Shown one piece after another: positions 27,693 through 35,883 of a stretch of DNA of 64,000 nt. Location: positions 56,428 to 120,427 of the forward strand of contig NZ_NBIU01000003.1 of assembly GCF_003245365.1 (NCBI RefSeq), given 5' to 3'. This DNA is from Helicobacter valdiviensis (GTDB taxonomy: Bacteria; Campylobacterota; Campylobacteria; Campylobacterales; Helicobacteraceae). The notes beneath the pieces were generated by a model. That model ran no database searches. It saw only the letters and a list, made by a program, of their open reading frames with translations, and was not told where the DNA came from. Made by a program: the position numbers and the translations under genes. How positions within the stretch are numbered: the first letter of the stretch is position 1; each line of letters begins with the position of its first letter.

Positions 27693-28337
27693 ATGATAAA
27701 AACTATCCATCTAAATTCCACAAATATTTTGGATATTCCAAATAAAACAAATTCTACTATTTTGTCTAAAGAAGAAACGGAAAATAATATTATAAATGCT
27801 AATGAGGCTTTTAAGATATTTTCAGAGTTATTTGAAAAATTAGTAGGGGATATTCCTATACTTGAAGGTTCTATTAGGGATCAAATTTTAAAAGGCAAGA
27901 TGGGAGAGAGTGAGTTAAAATCTCTTTATCAATGGATGGATGAAAATAGGGCATCTATGGTGTGGCTAGAAATGGATGGAGAAAATAATATAAGAGCAAT
28001 GGAAGAGATTTACCGCACAAGCAAAGGTATAGAAGAGTTTAAAAGTGCTTATTTAGCACTTCAAGAAAAATATGATAATTATTCAAAAGAACTAGCAAAT
28101 AAAAATAAAGAAATGCTAGAAGAGGAAATGCAAGAGGCAAAAGAGCAATATGAGGCTAAAAGTGAGAAGAAAAAGCCTTTTAAGCCCATAGAAGGTAAGA
28201 GTGAAAGTGAGACTTATAAAGAAGAAATAAACTCCGGCTTTTGGGAACAATTTATAAAAATACAAAGAGAAAAAGGGGTAGATATTTTAGAGCTTTTGGA
28301 AATGTTGCAAAAAAAGGGATTGGATATTAAAGCGTAA
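27693..28337 (+). CDS. Unknown 214-residue protein, possibly flagellar-regulon member
   Basis: No family recognised. Cytoplasmic and highly charged: an N-terminal Asn/Thr-rich stretch, a helical central part (EAFKIFSELFEKLVGDIPIL, QWMDENRASMVWLEM), a Lys/Glu coiled-coil region around 110-165, and a C-terminal helix ending VDILELLEMLQKKGLDIK. No cysteine, no signal peptide, no membrane segment. AAGGA lies upstream of the ATG. The preceding sigma-28 promoter match suggests co-expression with late flagellar genes. It borders the CRISPR locus but has no Cas-like motif, so a link to CRISPR is not supported. Confidence 0.7.
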   Translation: MIKTIHLNSTNILDIPNKTNSTILSKEETENNIINANEAFKIFSELFEKLVGDIPILEGSIRDQILKGKMGESELKSLYQWMDENRASMVWLEMDGENNIRAMEEIYRTSKGIEEFKSAYLALQEKYDNYSKELANKNKEMLEEEMQEAKEQYEAKSEKKKPFKPIEGKSESETYKEEINSGFWEQFIKIQREKGVDILELLEMLQKKGLDIKA

Positions 28338-28420
28338 AGTAGAAAATAAATACATTTTTGTATTTATGGGTTTTGTGTAACAAAATTTTAAGGATTTTTA
28401 ACAATCTAACATTTGATAAT

Positions 28421-28492
28421 TGCGGTTTTAGGGAATTGTAATCCCGCGGAGTCCCGCAAACTCCTTATTTTAGTCCCTTGTTAAATTACTTT
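28421..28492 (-). ncRNA. tracrRNA, copy 1
   Basis: On the minus strand: anti-repeat AAGTAATTTAACAAGGGACT AAAA pairing with the crRNA repeat, then GGAGTTTGCGGGACTCC (hairpin) and GGGATTACAATTCCC with AAAACCGC, the same architecture as the C. jejuni tracrRNA. It fully complements the repeat's 3' 24 bases. Start inferred 6-7 bases after an extended -10, TGC TAATAT, at 28498-28503. Guides crRNA maturation and loads Cas9. The 3' end is estimated. Confidence 0.85.
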
Positions 28493-28497
28493 AAAAG

Positions 28498-28506
28498 ATA
28501 TTAGCA
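28498..28506 (-). promoter_or_regulatory. Extended -10 of tracrRNA copy 1
   Basis: TGCTAATAT on the minus strand, directly before the anti-repeat. The same element is present in copy 2 at 33410-33418. Confidence 0.5.
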
Positions 28507-28574
28507 TATTCTTTGGTATTTTTTACTTAAATACCCTCACAAACCCTCTTAAATACTTGTTTTTTTAAGAATCT

Positions 28575-28860
28575 ATTGTAGCATAAAGTAATTTAACAAG
28601 GGACTAAAACTAAATTTATAGTGATGTTATTCTTAAGAATATTGTAGCATAAAGTAATTTAACAAGGGACTAAAACCCCTGCTCTTATTTCTTTAACATC
28701 TAAGTTATTGTAGCATAAAGTAATTTAACAAGGGACTAAAACCATTCCTTACTACCTACTAAATCTTTGCTTATTGTAGTATAAAGTAATTTAATAAGGG
28801 ACTAAAACGCTGCCCCATTAGTAATTGTCACATTTACGATTGTAGCATAAAGTAATTTAG
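28575..28860 (-). CRISPR. CRISPR array 1 (type II-C): four full repeats, one truncated, four spacers
   Basis: 36-nt repeats start at 28575, 28641, 28707, 28773 and a partial one at 28839; all spacers are 30 nt. Plus-strand repeat begins ATTGTAGCATAAAG and ends AGGGACTAAAAC; crRNAs are read from the minus strand (repeat GTTTTAGTCCCTT...), as in C. jejuni. Repeats 1-3 are identical; repeat 4 has two changes (GTAGT, AATAAGGG); repeat 5 keeps only the first 21 bases. The minus-strand repeat end TGCTACAAT resembles the promoter inside Neisseria II-C repeats. Spacer sources cannot be told here. Confidence 0.97.
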
Positions 28861-28951
28861 ATTAATTTGTGTAAAAAAGTAAAATTATAAGGTAAAATGG
28901 CATTTTGGAATGAAAATTACCCCTTGTTTTATATAATCAATAAAAGTTATG

Positions 28952-28957
28952 TATAAT
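28952..28957 (+). promoter_or_regulatory. -10 element of the cas operon
   Basis: TATAAT in TATGTATAATTATT, 33 bases before cas9; AAAAAGGATTGATGGA gives the ribosome site. Confidence 0.5.
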
Positions 28958-28989
28958 TATTAAGCTTAAATATAAAAAGGATTGATGGA

Positions 28990-31965
28990 ATGAAAATTTT
29001 GGGTTTTGATATAGGGGTTAGTTCTATTGGGTGGGCTTTTGTAGAGGATAATAAGTTGCAAGATTGTGGGGTTAGAATCTTTACTCAAGCAGAAAATCCT
29101 AAAAATAAAGAATCGCTAGCATTACCAAGACGCAATGCAAGAAGCACTAGACGCAGATTAAACAGAAGAAGCGCAAGAATGAGAGCTATGAAACATATTC
29201 TATCTAATGAATTTGGATTAAAATATGAAGATTATATTGCAGAAGATGGAGTATTGCCCAAAGCCTTTAAAGGAAAATTAATAAGTCCCTACGAATTGCG
29301 TTATAAGGCAATAAATGAAGCTTTAAGTAAAGAGGAATTAGCAAGAGTAATTTTACACATTACAAAGCATAGAGGTTATATTGCTAAAAACTCTAAAAAT
29401 ACAAATATAAATGAAAAAGGTAAAATCTTAAAAGCCTTAAAAGAAAATGGAGAAAAATTAAAAAATTATAGAAGTGTGGGGGAGTATTTTTACAAGGAAT
29501 TTTTTCAAAACACACAGGGAAATTTCAAAAAGGTTCGCAATACAACTAGTAGCTATGAAAATTGTGTTTTAGCAAGTGATTTGGAAGAAGAGTTGAAACT
29601 TATTTTTAAAAAACAAAATGAGTTTGGTATGAAACTCTCTAAGAAATTTATAGACAATGTTATTAATATAGCCTTTTTTCAGCGTCCTTTAAAAGATTTT
29701 TCACAAAGTGTTGGAGTTTGCACATTTTTTGAAAATGAGAAAAGGGCGCCTAAAAATTCTTATAGTGCTTGGGAGTTTGTTGCTTTAAGTAAGATTGTTA
29801 ATGAATTTTATTCTATTAAAAATAATTATGGAATAATTTTTAATAAAGAAGTGCTTTTAGAAGTATTAAATCATATTTTAAAAAAGGGAAATATTACTTA
29901 CGCTAAATTAAGGCAGATTATTAAATTAGAGGATGGCGTATCTTTTAAATCTTTAAAATACGATAAAGACAATGCAGAAAGCAAGAAATTTGTAGAATTT
30001 AAAAAGCTAAGTGAATTTAATAAGGCTTTGGGAGAACATTCTTTAACAAGGGAAATTTTAGATGAAATTTCCAAAGATATTACTTTAATGAAAGACGAAA
30101 GTAAATTGAAAGAAAAATTGCAAAATTATCCTTTAACTCAAGCTCAACTTGAAGCTTTGGTGCAACTTGATTTTAAAGAACATATTAATCTTAGCTTTAA
30201 GGCTTTAAACTTAATTGTCCCTCTAATGAAAGAATTAAAAAGATATGATGAAGCATGTCTTGAGCTTGGATTAAAGAAAAAAGAAAATACAATACAACAT
30301 AAATTATTGCCCCCATTTTGTGAAACTCTTTATGCGGAAGAAATTAATAATCCTGTAGTTTTGCGAGTTATTAAGGAATATAGAAAAGTATTAAATGCTT
30401 TAATAAAAAAATATGGTTTGGTGCATAAGATTCATATAGAGTTTGCTAGGGAAGTTGGGGTTAGCAAGGAGATAAGAAATAAAATAGAAAAAGAACAACA
30501 AGAAAATGCTGAACTTAATAAATGGGCTGAAGAACAATGCGTAAAATTAGAAATAAAATCAAGTTCTAAAAATAAATTAAAATTAAAACTATGGAAAGAG
30601 CAAAAAGAATTTTGTGCTTATAGTGGCAAAAAAATTACTCTTAAAGATTTGCAAGATGAAAAGGCTTTAGAAATAGATCATATTTATCCTTATTCAAGGA
30701 GCTTTGATGATTCTTATAATAATAAAGTTTTAGTTTTTATTAAAGAAAATCAAGAAAAGGGCAATAAAACCCCTTTTGAAGCTTTTGGGAGTAATAAAGC
30801 AAAATGGGAAGCTATCAAAAGTGCTTCTTCTATACTTCCTTTTAAAAAACGCCAAAAAATTTTAGATGAAAAATTTATAGATAAAGTGCAAAAGGATTTT
30901 ATTGCTAGAAATTTAAATGATACTAGATATGCAACCACTCTTATAAGTAAATATACCAAAGAATATTTGGAGTTTTTACCTCTGCAAGAAGGGGAAAACA
31001 AGCAAAGTGGAGATAGAGGCAGTAAAATACATGTGCAAGCAACCAATGGAACACTTACTGCGACCTTAAGACATTTTTTGGGATTTGGTTCAAAGAATAG
31101 AAAGGGGCATTTACATCATGGGCTTGATGCTGTGATTATTGCTTATTGCACAAACTCAATGATTCAAGCATTTTCACAATTTAAAAAAGAGCAAGAACTT
31201 TTAAAATTAAAGATGTTGGCAAACAAAATAGATAAAGAGCAATATAAAATAAAGCAAAAGTTTTTTGATCCTTTTGAAAAAGGGTTTAGAGATGAAATAT
31301 TGTCTAAAGTTAATGCAATTTTTGTTTCTAAGCCACCAAGAAAGAAAACAAGAGGTGCTTTGCATGAAGAAACTTTTTGTGCTAAAGAAAAATTTCTTAA
31401 GCTTTATGGGGGAGAAGAGGGGCTTAAAAAGGCATTAGAATATGGCAAAGTTAGAAAAATTGGAGAAAATAAATATGTAAGCAATGGGGATATGATTAGG
31501 GTAGATATTTTTAAGCATAAAAAGAGCAATAAATTTTATGGAGTGCCTATTTATACAATGGATTTTGCTTTAGGGGTTCTTCCAAATAGGGCAGTTGTGA
31601 GTGGTAAAAAAGATGGAATTATTAAAGATTGGTTGGAAATGGACGAAAATTTTGAGTTTTGTTTTTCTTTGTATAAAGATGATTTATTACTTTTAAAAAA
31701 GAAGGGAATGCAAGAAGTTGAATTTGTCTATTATGTGAGTTTTAATGTCAGTTCAGTATCAATAAGGATAGCAAAACATGATAATCAAAGTGAAAACTTG
31801 AGTGATAATCAAAAACAATTATTTACAAAACTTGAAAAAGATAAGGTAGAGACAGAAGGGATTGGCATACAAAATTTAGAAGTTTTTGAAAAATATATTG
31901 TGAGTCCTTTAGGAGAAAAATTTAAAGCACAATTTGCACCGCGTGAAATGATGAAAAAGAAATAA
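28990..31965 (+). CDS. cas9: CRISPR-associated endonuclease Cas9, compact type II-C
   Basis: RNA-guided DNA nuclease, 991 residues, nearly the length of C. jejuni Cas9 (984). Order: RuvC-I LGFDIGVSSIGWAF with D7; Arg-rich bridge helix PRRNARSTRRRLNRRSARMR; recognition lobe; RuvC-II IHIEFAREVG; HNH domain with LEIDHIYPYSRSFDDS, H564 as the general base; RuvC-III HLHHGLDAVIIAY with D713; wedge and PAM-interacting domain with MIRVDIFKHKKSNKFYGVPI and ending FAPREMMKKK. All nuclease residues are intact, so it should cut both strands. First gene of cas9-cas1-cas2; needs one of the two tracrRNAs. The PAM is not predictable by eye because the C-terminal domain has diverged. Confidence 0.99.
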   Translation: MKILGFDIGVSSIGWAFVEDNKLQDCGVRIFTQAENPKNKESLALPRRNARSTRRRLNRRSARMRAMKHILSNEFGLKYEDYIAEDGVLPKAFKGKLISPYELRYKAINEALSKEELARVILHITKHRGYIAKNSKNTNINEKGKILKALKENGEKLKNYRSVGEYFYKEFFQNTQGNFKKVRNTTSSYENCVLASDLEEELKLIFKKQNEFGMKLSKKFIDNVINIAFFQRPLKDFSQSVGVCTFFENEKRAPKNSYSAWEFVALSKIVNEFYSIKNNYGIIFNKEVLLEVLNHILKKGNITYAKLRQIIKLEDGVSFKSLKYDKDNAESKKFVEFKKLSEFNKALGEHSLTREILDEISKDITLMKDESKLKEKLQNYPLTQAQLEALVQLDFKEHINLSFKALNLIVPLMKELKRYDEACLELGLKKKENTIQHKLLPPFCETLYAEEINNPVVLRVIKEYRKVLNALIKKYGLVHKIHIEFAREVGVSKEIRNKIEKEQQENAELNKWAEEQCVKLEIKSSSKNKLKLKLWKEQKEFCAYSGKKITLKDLQDEKALEIDHIYPYSRSFDDSYNNKVLVFIKENQEKGNKTPFEAFGSNKAKWEAIKSASSILPFKKRQKILDEKFIDKVQKDFIARNLNDTRYATTLISKYTKEYLEFLPLQEGENKQSGDRGSKIHVQATNGTLTATLRHFLGFGSKNRKGHLHHGLDAVIIAYCTNSMIQAFSQFKKEQELLKLKMLANKIDKEQYKIKQKFFDPFEKGFRDEILSKVNAIFVSKPPRKKTRGALHEETFCAKEKFLKLYGGEEGLKKALEYGKVRKIGENKYVSNGDMIRVDIFKHKKSNKFYGVPIYTMDFALGVLPNRAVVSGKKDGIIKDWLEMDENFEFCFSLYKDDLLLLKKKGMQEVEFVYYVSFNVSSVSIRIAKHDNQSENLSDNQKQLFTKLEKDKVETEGIGIQNLEVFEKYIVSPLGEKFKAQFAPREMMKKK

Positions 31966-31966
31966 A

Positions 31967-32875
31967 ATGGGATTTGATGAAGCTTTTAAAAGTGTTTTGA
32001 TTGTAAATGAAGCAAAGCTTAATCTATATTCCAATCATCTTGTAGTCAGACAAGAAGAATTTGAAGCAAAAATTTATTTAAAAGATATTAATTTTATTAT
32101 CTTAGAATCTATGCAAATAAATCTCACATCAAATTTGCTGAGTGCTTTAGCAAAAAATAAAATCATTCTCTTAACCTGTGATGAAACCCATTGTATAAAT
32201 GGTGTATTTTCTCCTTATCTTGGGCATTTTCAAAGTGCCAAAATTACTAAAATGCAAATTGCTGTGAGGGAGCAGACTAAGGCTATTTTATGGCAAAAAA
32301 TCATTAAAAACAAAATCAATAATCAAGCTTATGTTTTAGAAAATGCTAATAAGATTAGAGAAGCTAAGCAATTAAGAAAGCTTGCTAAAGAAGTTTTATT
32401 GAATGATAAAAGTAATATAGAGGCAACTGCAGCGGCTTTATATTTTAAAACCTTATTTGGTATAGGTTTTTCTAGGGATAGTTTGTGTTTGGAGAATTCT
32501 GCTCTTAATTATGGATATGCAATTGTTAGAGCTTGCATTATAAGAGCGGTTTGTATAAGTGGTTTGCTTCCTTGGAGTGGTATAAAACATGATAATGTTT
32601 ATAATGCCTTTAGTTTATGTGATGATTTAATAGAGCCTTTTAGACCCATCGTTGATTTGAGTGTTTTAAGAAGAATGGAGTTTGAAAAAACAAAAGAGAT
32701 TTGTGTGATATTAAATAAAGATTTCAAAAGAAACCTTATTAATAATTTGCAAAGGGAAGTTAGGATTAATGGTAAGGATTATCCACTTAATCGTGCAATT
32801 AATCAATATGTGCAGAATTTCAAGAATGCTTTATTTAATAAAGAAGAATTACGAGTGGTAGAATTTAATGATTGA
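31967..32875 (+). CDS. cas1: CRISPR-associated endonuclease Cas1
   Basis: 302-residue integrase subunit for spacer acquisition. Beta-domain start (SVLIVNEAKLNLYSNHLVVR), then the helical catalytic domain with EATAAALYF (metal-binding Glu), GYAIVRACIIRAVCISGLLPWSGIKHDN (His), and LCDDLIEPFRPIVDLSV (Asp/Glu). Complete. Begins one base after the cas9 stop and overlaps cas2 by eight bases. Confidence 0.98.
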   Translation: MGFDEAFKSVLIVNEAKLNLYSNHLVVRQEEFEAKIYLKDINFIILESMQINLTSNLLSALAKNKIILLTCDETHCINGVFSPYLGHFQSAKITKMQIAVREQTKAILWQKIIKNKINNQAYVLENANKIREAKQLRKLAKEVLLNDKSNIEATAAALYFKTLFGIGFSRDSLCLENSALNYGYAIVRACIIRAVCISGLLPWSGIKHDNVYNAFSLCDDLIEPFRPIVDLSVLRRMEFEKTKEICVILNKDFKRNLINNLQREVRINGKDYPLNRAINQYVQNFKNALFNKEELRVVEFND

Positions 32876-33308
32876 AGACAAGTTTATGCGCGTTCTTTTA
32901 ATGTTTGATATGCCAACTGTAACAAAACAAGAACAAAAATATGCTAACAAATTTAGAAAGAATCTGATTAAACTTGGGTATTTTATGCTTCAATTTAGTG
33001 TGTATATGCGGATTACAAAAGGTATTGAATCTGCTAAAAATTCTATTGAGGCGGTAAAAAGAGAATTGCCTCCTTTTGGAAATATTAGAGCATTAATTGT
33101 TACAGAAAAGCAATTTGATAATATGCAATTACTTTTGGGCAATACAAGTTTTAATGAGGATATAAATCAGGATAAAAATTTGGCTTTATTTTGTATTGAT
33201 AATAAAGGGGATTATCAATACAAACAAGATAAATATGGTAAAGATAAACCAAAAGAAACACAAAATAGAAAAGATAAATTTAAGCAACCAAAATTATTTG
33301 AATTTTAA
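32868..33308 (+). CDS. cas2: CRISPR-associated protein Cas2
   Basis: 146-residue partner of Cas1 in spacer integration. Ferredoxin-like fold with MRVLLMFDMPTVTKQEQKYA (Asp of the core strand), RKNLIKLGYFMLQFSVYMRI, and RALIVTEKQFDNM. A C-terminal ~40-residue Lys/Gln/Asn-rich tail is probably flexible. ATG 32868 is used because the six residues before MRVLLMFD (MIEDKF) match what is known of C. jejuni Cas2. Confidence 0.97.
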   Translation: MIEDKFMRVLLMFDMPTVTKQEQKYANKFRKNLIKLGYFMLQFSVYMRITKGIESAKNSIEAVKRELPPFGNIRALIVTEKQFDNMQLLLGNTSFNEDINQDKNLALFCIDNKGDYQYKQDKYGKDKPKETQNRKDKFKQPKLFEF

Positions 33309-33330
33309 TGAAAGTCTTCTAAGGATTTAT

Positions 33331-33522
33331 ATTGCGGTTTTAGGGAATTGTAATCCCGCGGAGTCCCGCAAACTCCTTATTTTAGTCCCTTGTTGAATTA
33401 CTTTAAAAGATATTAGCATATTTTTTGGTATTTTTTACTTAAATACCCTCACAAACCCTCTTAAATACTTGTTTTTTTAAGAATCTATTGTAGCATAAAG
33501 TAATTTAACAAGGGACTAAAAC
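33331..33522. repeat. Copy 2 of the 192-bp CRISPR module
   Basis: Begins 22 bases after cas2. Same length and 190 of 192 bases as copy 1; same orientation, 4912 bases away, so the two copies are direct repeats flanking the cas genes and array 1. Confidence 0.95.
33333..33404 (-). ncRNA. tracrRNA, copy 2
   Basis: Same structure as copy 1, on the minus strand between cas2 and array 2. The anti-repeat has AATTCAAC in place of AATTTAAC, so a single A-C mismatch with every repeat is expected in the outer part of the crRNA duplex. The hairpin region is identical. The upstream -10 (TGCTAATAT) is kept. Whether both copies are expressed is unknown. Confidence 0.8.
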
Positions 33523-34050
33523 AAAGCAGCCTCATTCTCAGCCTCTTTAATTATTGTAGCATAAAGTAATTTAACAAGGGACTAAAACCGCCTCTCTGCC
33601 AATAACGATACACGCCCAATCGTAGCATAAAGTAATTTAATAAGGGACTAAAACAATACCTGTAAGATTGTTTTTAAGCTTTTTATCGTAGCATAAAGTA
33701 ATTTAATAAGGGACTAAAACGTTTCTTCGTTTTGCCTCTTCTGCTAAAAAATCGTAGCATAAAGTAATTTAATAAGGGACTAAAACGCTAAGGAATAAAT
33801 TTTAGGTTGCGAGAAAATCGTAGCATAAAGTAATTTAATAAGGGACTAAAACAATTCAAATGTTGTTAATTGTTTAAAATTTATCGTAGCATAAAGTAAT
33901 TTAATAAGGGACTAAAACGCAATGCTATCATCTATCTCTTTTTGTTCTATTGTAGCATAAAGTAATTTAACAAGGGACTAAAACCAAAAAGACTTTGATT
34001 TAAGTGTGGATTTAATTGTAGCATAAAGTAATTTAATAAATTGCTAAAAT
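33487..34050 (-). CRISPR. CRISPR array 2 (type II-C): eight full repeats, one degenerate, eight spacers
   Basis: 36-nt repeats start at 33487, 33553, 33619, 33685, 33751, 33817, 33883, 33949 and 34015, with 30-nt spacers throughout. Repeats 1, 2 and 8 are the canonical form of array 1; repeats 3-7 share two changes (ATCGTAGC for ATTGTAGC, AATAAGGG for AACAAGGG); repeat 9 is degenerate in its last third (AAATTGCTAAAAT). crRNAs run on the minus strand. The canonical, tracrRNA-adjacent end is the likely acquisition end. Confidence 0.97.
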
Positions 34051-34191
34051 TTAAATATGTCTTATTGGGTTTAATCACTAAAAAGAGTTTGCCAAAGCTA
34101 AGAGAATAATTTTTTGGCATAAAGCAACTATATTGGCAAATATTGGCTTTTATTATTGTTTGGTTTTTATTTTTTGGATAAAATTTGCTTT

Positions 34192-34605
34192 ATGGATAAA
34201 GTAATGTTGGATTTTATTGCAAGAAATCATCTTCTTTCTTTAAGTATGGTTGAATCTAGCTTGGAAGTGTATTGCGTGAGTGCATATTATGCCTTTTATG
34301 AAGAGAATTTAAGCCTTGTATTTAAAAGTGATAGTAGCACAAAGCATATTGCTCTTTTAGGGCAAAATCCAAATGCAGGGGTGATTATCGCACAAGATTC
34401 TAAAAATCTCTTAAAGATTGAGGGGTTGCAAATCAAAGCTTTATTCCAAAAAGCCTCCGAAGATGAAAAAAAGGCTTATTATTCTAGTTTTCCTTTTGCT
34501 AAAGCAATCAAGGGAGATGTGTATGCACTTCATATTCTATGGGCAAAATATACGAGCAACAAGCTTGTATCTAAAAATAAAATGATCTTTATAAAAGACA
34601 GATAA
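34192..34605 (+). CDS. UPF0306/pyridoxamine-phosphate-oxidase-like flavin-binding fold protein
   Basis: 137 residues. MLDFIARNHLLSLSMV, SAYYAFYEENLSLVFKSDSSTKH and GVIIAQDSKNLLKIEGLQIKA follow the split-barrel pattern of small FMN- or heme-binding proteins related to pyridoxamine 5'-phosphate oxidase. The ATG at 34192 is preferred to an in-frame TTG at 34156, because no ribosome site supports the longer form. A specific substrate cannot be assigned. Confidence 0.6.
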   Translation: MDKVMLDFIARNHLLSLSMVESSLEVYCVSAYYAFYEENLSLVFKSDSSTKHIALLGQNPNAGVIIAQDSKNLLKIEGLQIKALFQKASEDEKKAYYSSFPFAKAIKGDVYALHILWAKYTSNKLVSKNKMIFIKDR

Positions 34606-34623
34606 ATTTTTAAGGAAAATCAA

Positions 34624-35658
34624 ATGAAAAAAGTTTTGTTATTAATGAGTGGTGGTGTGGATTCTAGTTATTGTGCTTATCTTTTGCAAAAGCAAGGATA
34701 TAGTGTGCATGGAGTGTATTTGAAACTGCATGATAAAGAAGAAAAACATAATTATTATATTAAAAATATTGAACAATGTGCCAAACATTTAAATATCCCT
34801 TATGAAATTGTAGATGAAAGGGAGCTTTTTAAAACGGCTGTATATGATTATTTTGTGGAATCTTATAAAAATGGCTTGACACCAAATCCATGTGCTATGT
34901 GTAATCCTTATGTGAAATTTGGTATTGCATTTAGATTGGCAGATAAGATAGGTGCAGAATATGTAGCAACAGGGCATTATGCACAAGTAAAAGATGGGAA
35001 AATCGCACAAGGAGCAGATAGCAGTAAAGATCAAAGCTATTTTTTATTTGGGGTGAAAAGCGAATGGGTAAAACGCATTATTTTTCCACTAGGAGATAAA
35101 ATTAAACAAGAAATCAAACCTATCGCATTAAAAGAGCTTCCATGGCTTGGAAATTTAGAAACTTATAAAGACTCTCAAGAGATTTGTTTTGTGGAAAATA
35201 GTTATTTAGATGTGCTTAAAAAGCATTATGCCATAGAAAAAGAGGGGGAGGTTTTAGATCTTGAAGGCAAAGTAGTAGGGAAGCATAAAGGCTATATGCA
35301 ATACACCATAGGTAAAAGAAAAGGTTTTAGTGTAAGTGGTGCGTTAAGTCCGCATTATGTTGTTAGAATTAATCCTAAAGAAAATACAATAGTTGTAGGA
35401 GATAAGGAGGATCTAGCGGTATGGAATGTATGGGCTAAAAATTTTTCTTTGCCACAAGATTGCGAGGGAAAAGAGATAGAATGCGAGGTTAAAATCCGCT
35501 ACAAAAGCCACAAAACAAAAGCAACCATTAAATTAGAAGGGGAGATTTTACAAGCAAAACTTAAAGAACCTGCCTATGGGGTAGCACTAGGACAAGCACT
35601 TGTAGTGTATGAGGGGGATAAGGTTTTAGGAGGAGGGTTTATTACTAGAAGTTTTTAA
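34624..35658 (+). CDS. mnmA: tRNA 2-thiouridylase MnmA
   Basis: ATP-dependent enzyme adding sulfur to U34 of Glu, Gln and Lys tRNAs. 344 residues. PP-loop [14 protein letters not shown] at residues 8-21; catalytic cysteines in NPCAMCN (C93) and SQEICFV (C188); ATGHYA; C-terminal barrel with [17 protein letters not shown] and [34 protein letters not shown] precedes the ATG. The single Cys-rich active loop matches the family. Confidence 0.95.
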   Translation: MKKVLLLMSGGVDSSYCAYLLQKQGYSVHGVYLKLHDKEEKHNYYIKNIEQCAKHLNIPYEIVDERELFKTAVYDYFVESYKNGLTPNPCAMCNPYVKFGIAFRLADKIGAEYVATGHYAQVKDGKIAQGADSSKDQSYFLFGVKSEWVKRIIFPLGDKIKQEIKPIALKELPWLGNLETYKDSQEICFVENSYLDVLKKHYAIEKEGEVLDLEGKVVGKHKGYMQYTIGKRKGFSVSGALSPHYVVRINPKENTIVVGDKEDLAVWNVWAKNFSLPQDCEGKEIECEVKIRYKSHKTKATIKLEGEILQAKLKEPAYGVALGQALVVYEGDKVLGGGFITRSF

Positions 35659-35785
35659 AGTCCTTTAGGAAAAGGGTATTTGGGGGTTAAAATAGAATAA
35701 TTGTCATAATGCTAATTTGAAAGAAATATAACAAATAAGATGGGTTTAAAAAATTTAAGCAAAAGTATGGGTAATTTTTAATAAA

Positions 35786-35829
35786 ATAAAACTTAAAAGA
35801 GTTAAGTATTTAGAAATTTTAAGTTTTAT
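35786..35829. promoter_or_regulatory. Perfect 13-bp inverted repeat, possible operator
   Basis: ATAAAACTTAAAA (35786-35798) and its exact reverse complement TTTTAAGTTTTAT (35817-35829), 18 bases apart, upstream of the -10 at 35844 and covering the -35 position. Could bind a dimeric regulator. Confidence 0.4.
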
Positions 35830-35843
35830 TAGCCTCTTGATTG

Positions 35844-35849
35844 TATAAT
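35844..35849 (+). promoter_or_regulatory. -10 element of the universal stress gene
   Basis: TGTATAAT ending 34 bases before the GTG start, followed by GAAGGAGGAG. A strong extended -10. Confidence 0.6.
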
Positions 35850-35883
35850 CTAAACCATATACAGTATTAAGAAGGAGGAGAAT

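Larger units (their letters stand above)
28419..28610. repeat. Copy 1 of a 192-bp duplicated CRISPR module
   Basis: Holds the tracrRNA gene, about 80 bp of leader-like AT-rich sequence and the first CRISPR repeat of array 1. It matches 33331-33522 base for base except for two substitutions (in the anti-repeat and just upstream of the tracrRNA -10). Flanking bases outside the module do not match. Confidence 0.95.

Noticed and set aside
27693..28337. Assigning the gene beside array 1 as a new Cas protein
   Set aside because: It has its own sigma-28-like promoter, no nuclease or RNA-binding motif, and is separated from the array by a tracrRNA gene.
28575..34050. Self-targeting spacers against genes in this window
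   Set aside because: No spacer was seen to match by eye, but a full search of both strands cannot be done reliably without alignment, so nothing is claimed.
34051..34191. A further CRISPR repeat after array 2
   Set aside because: Sequence after 34050 no longer matches the repeat; only short AT-rich similarities remain.
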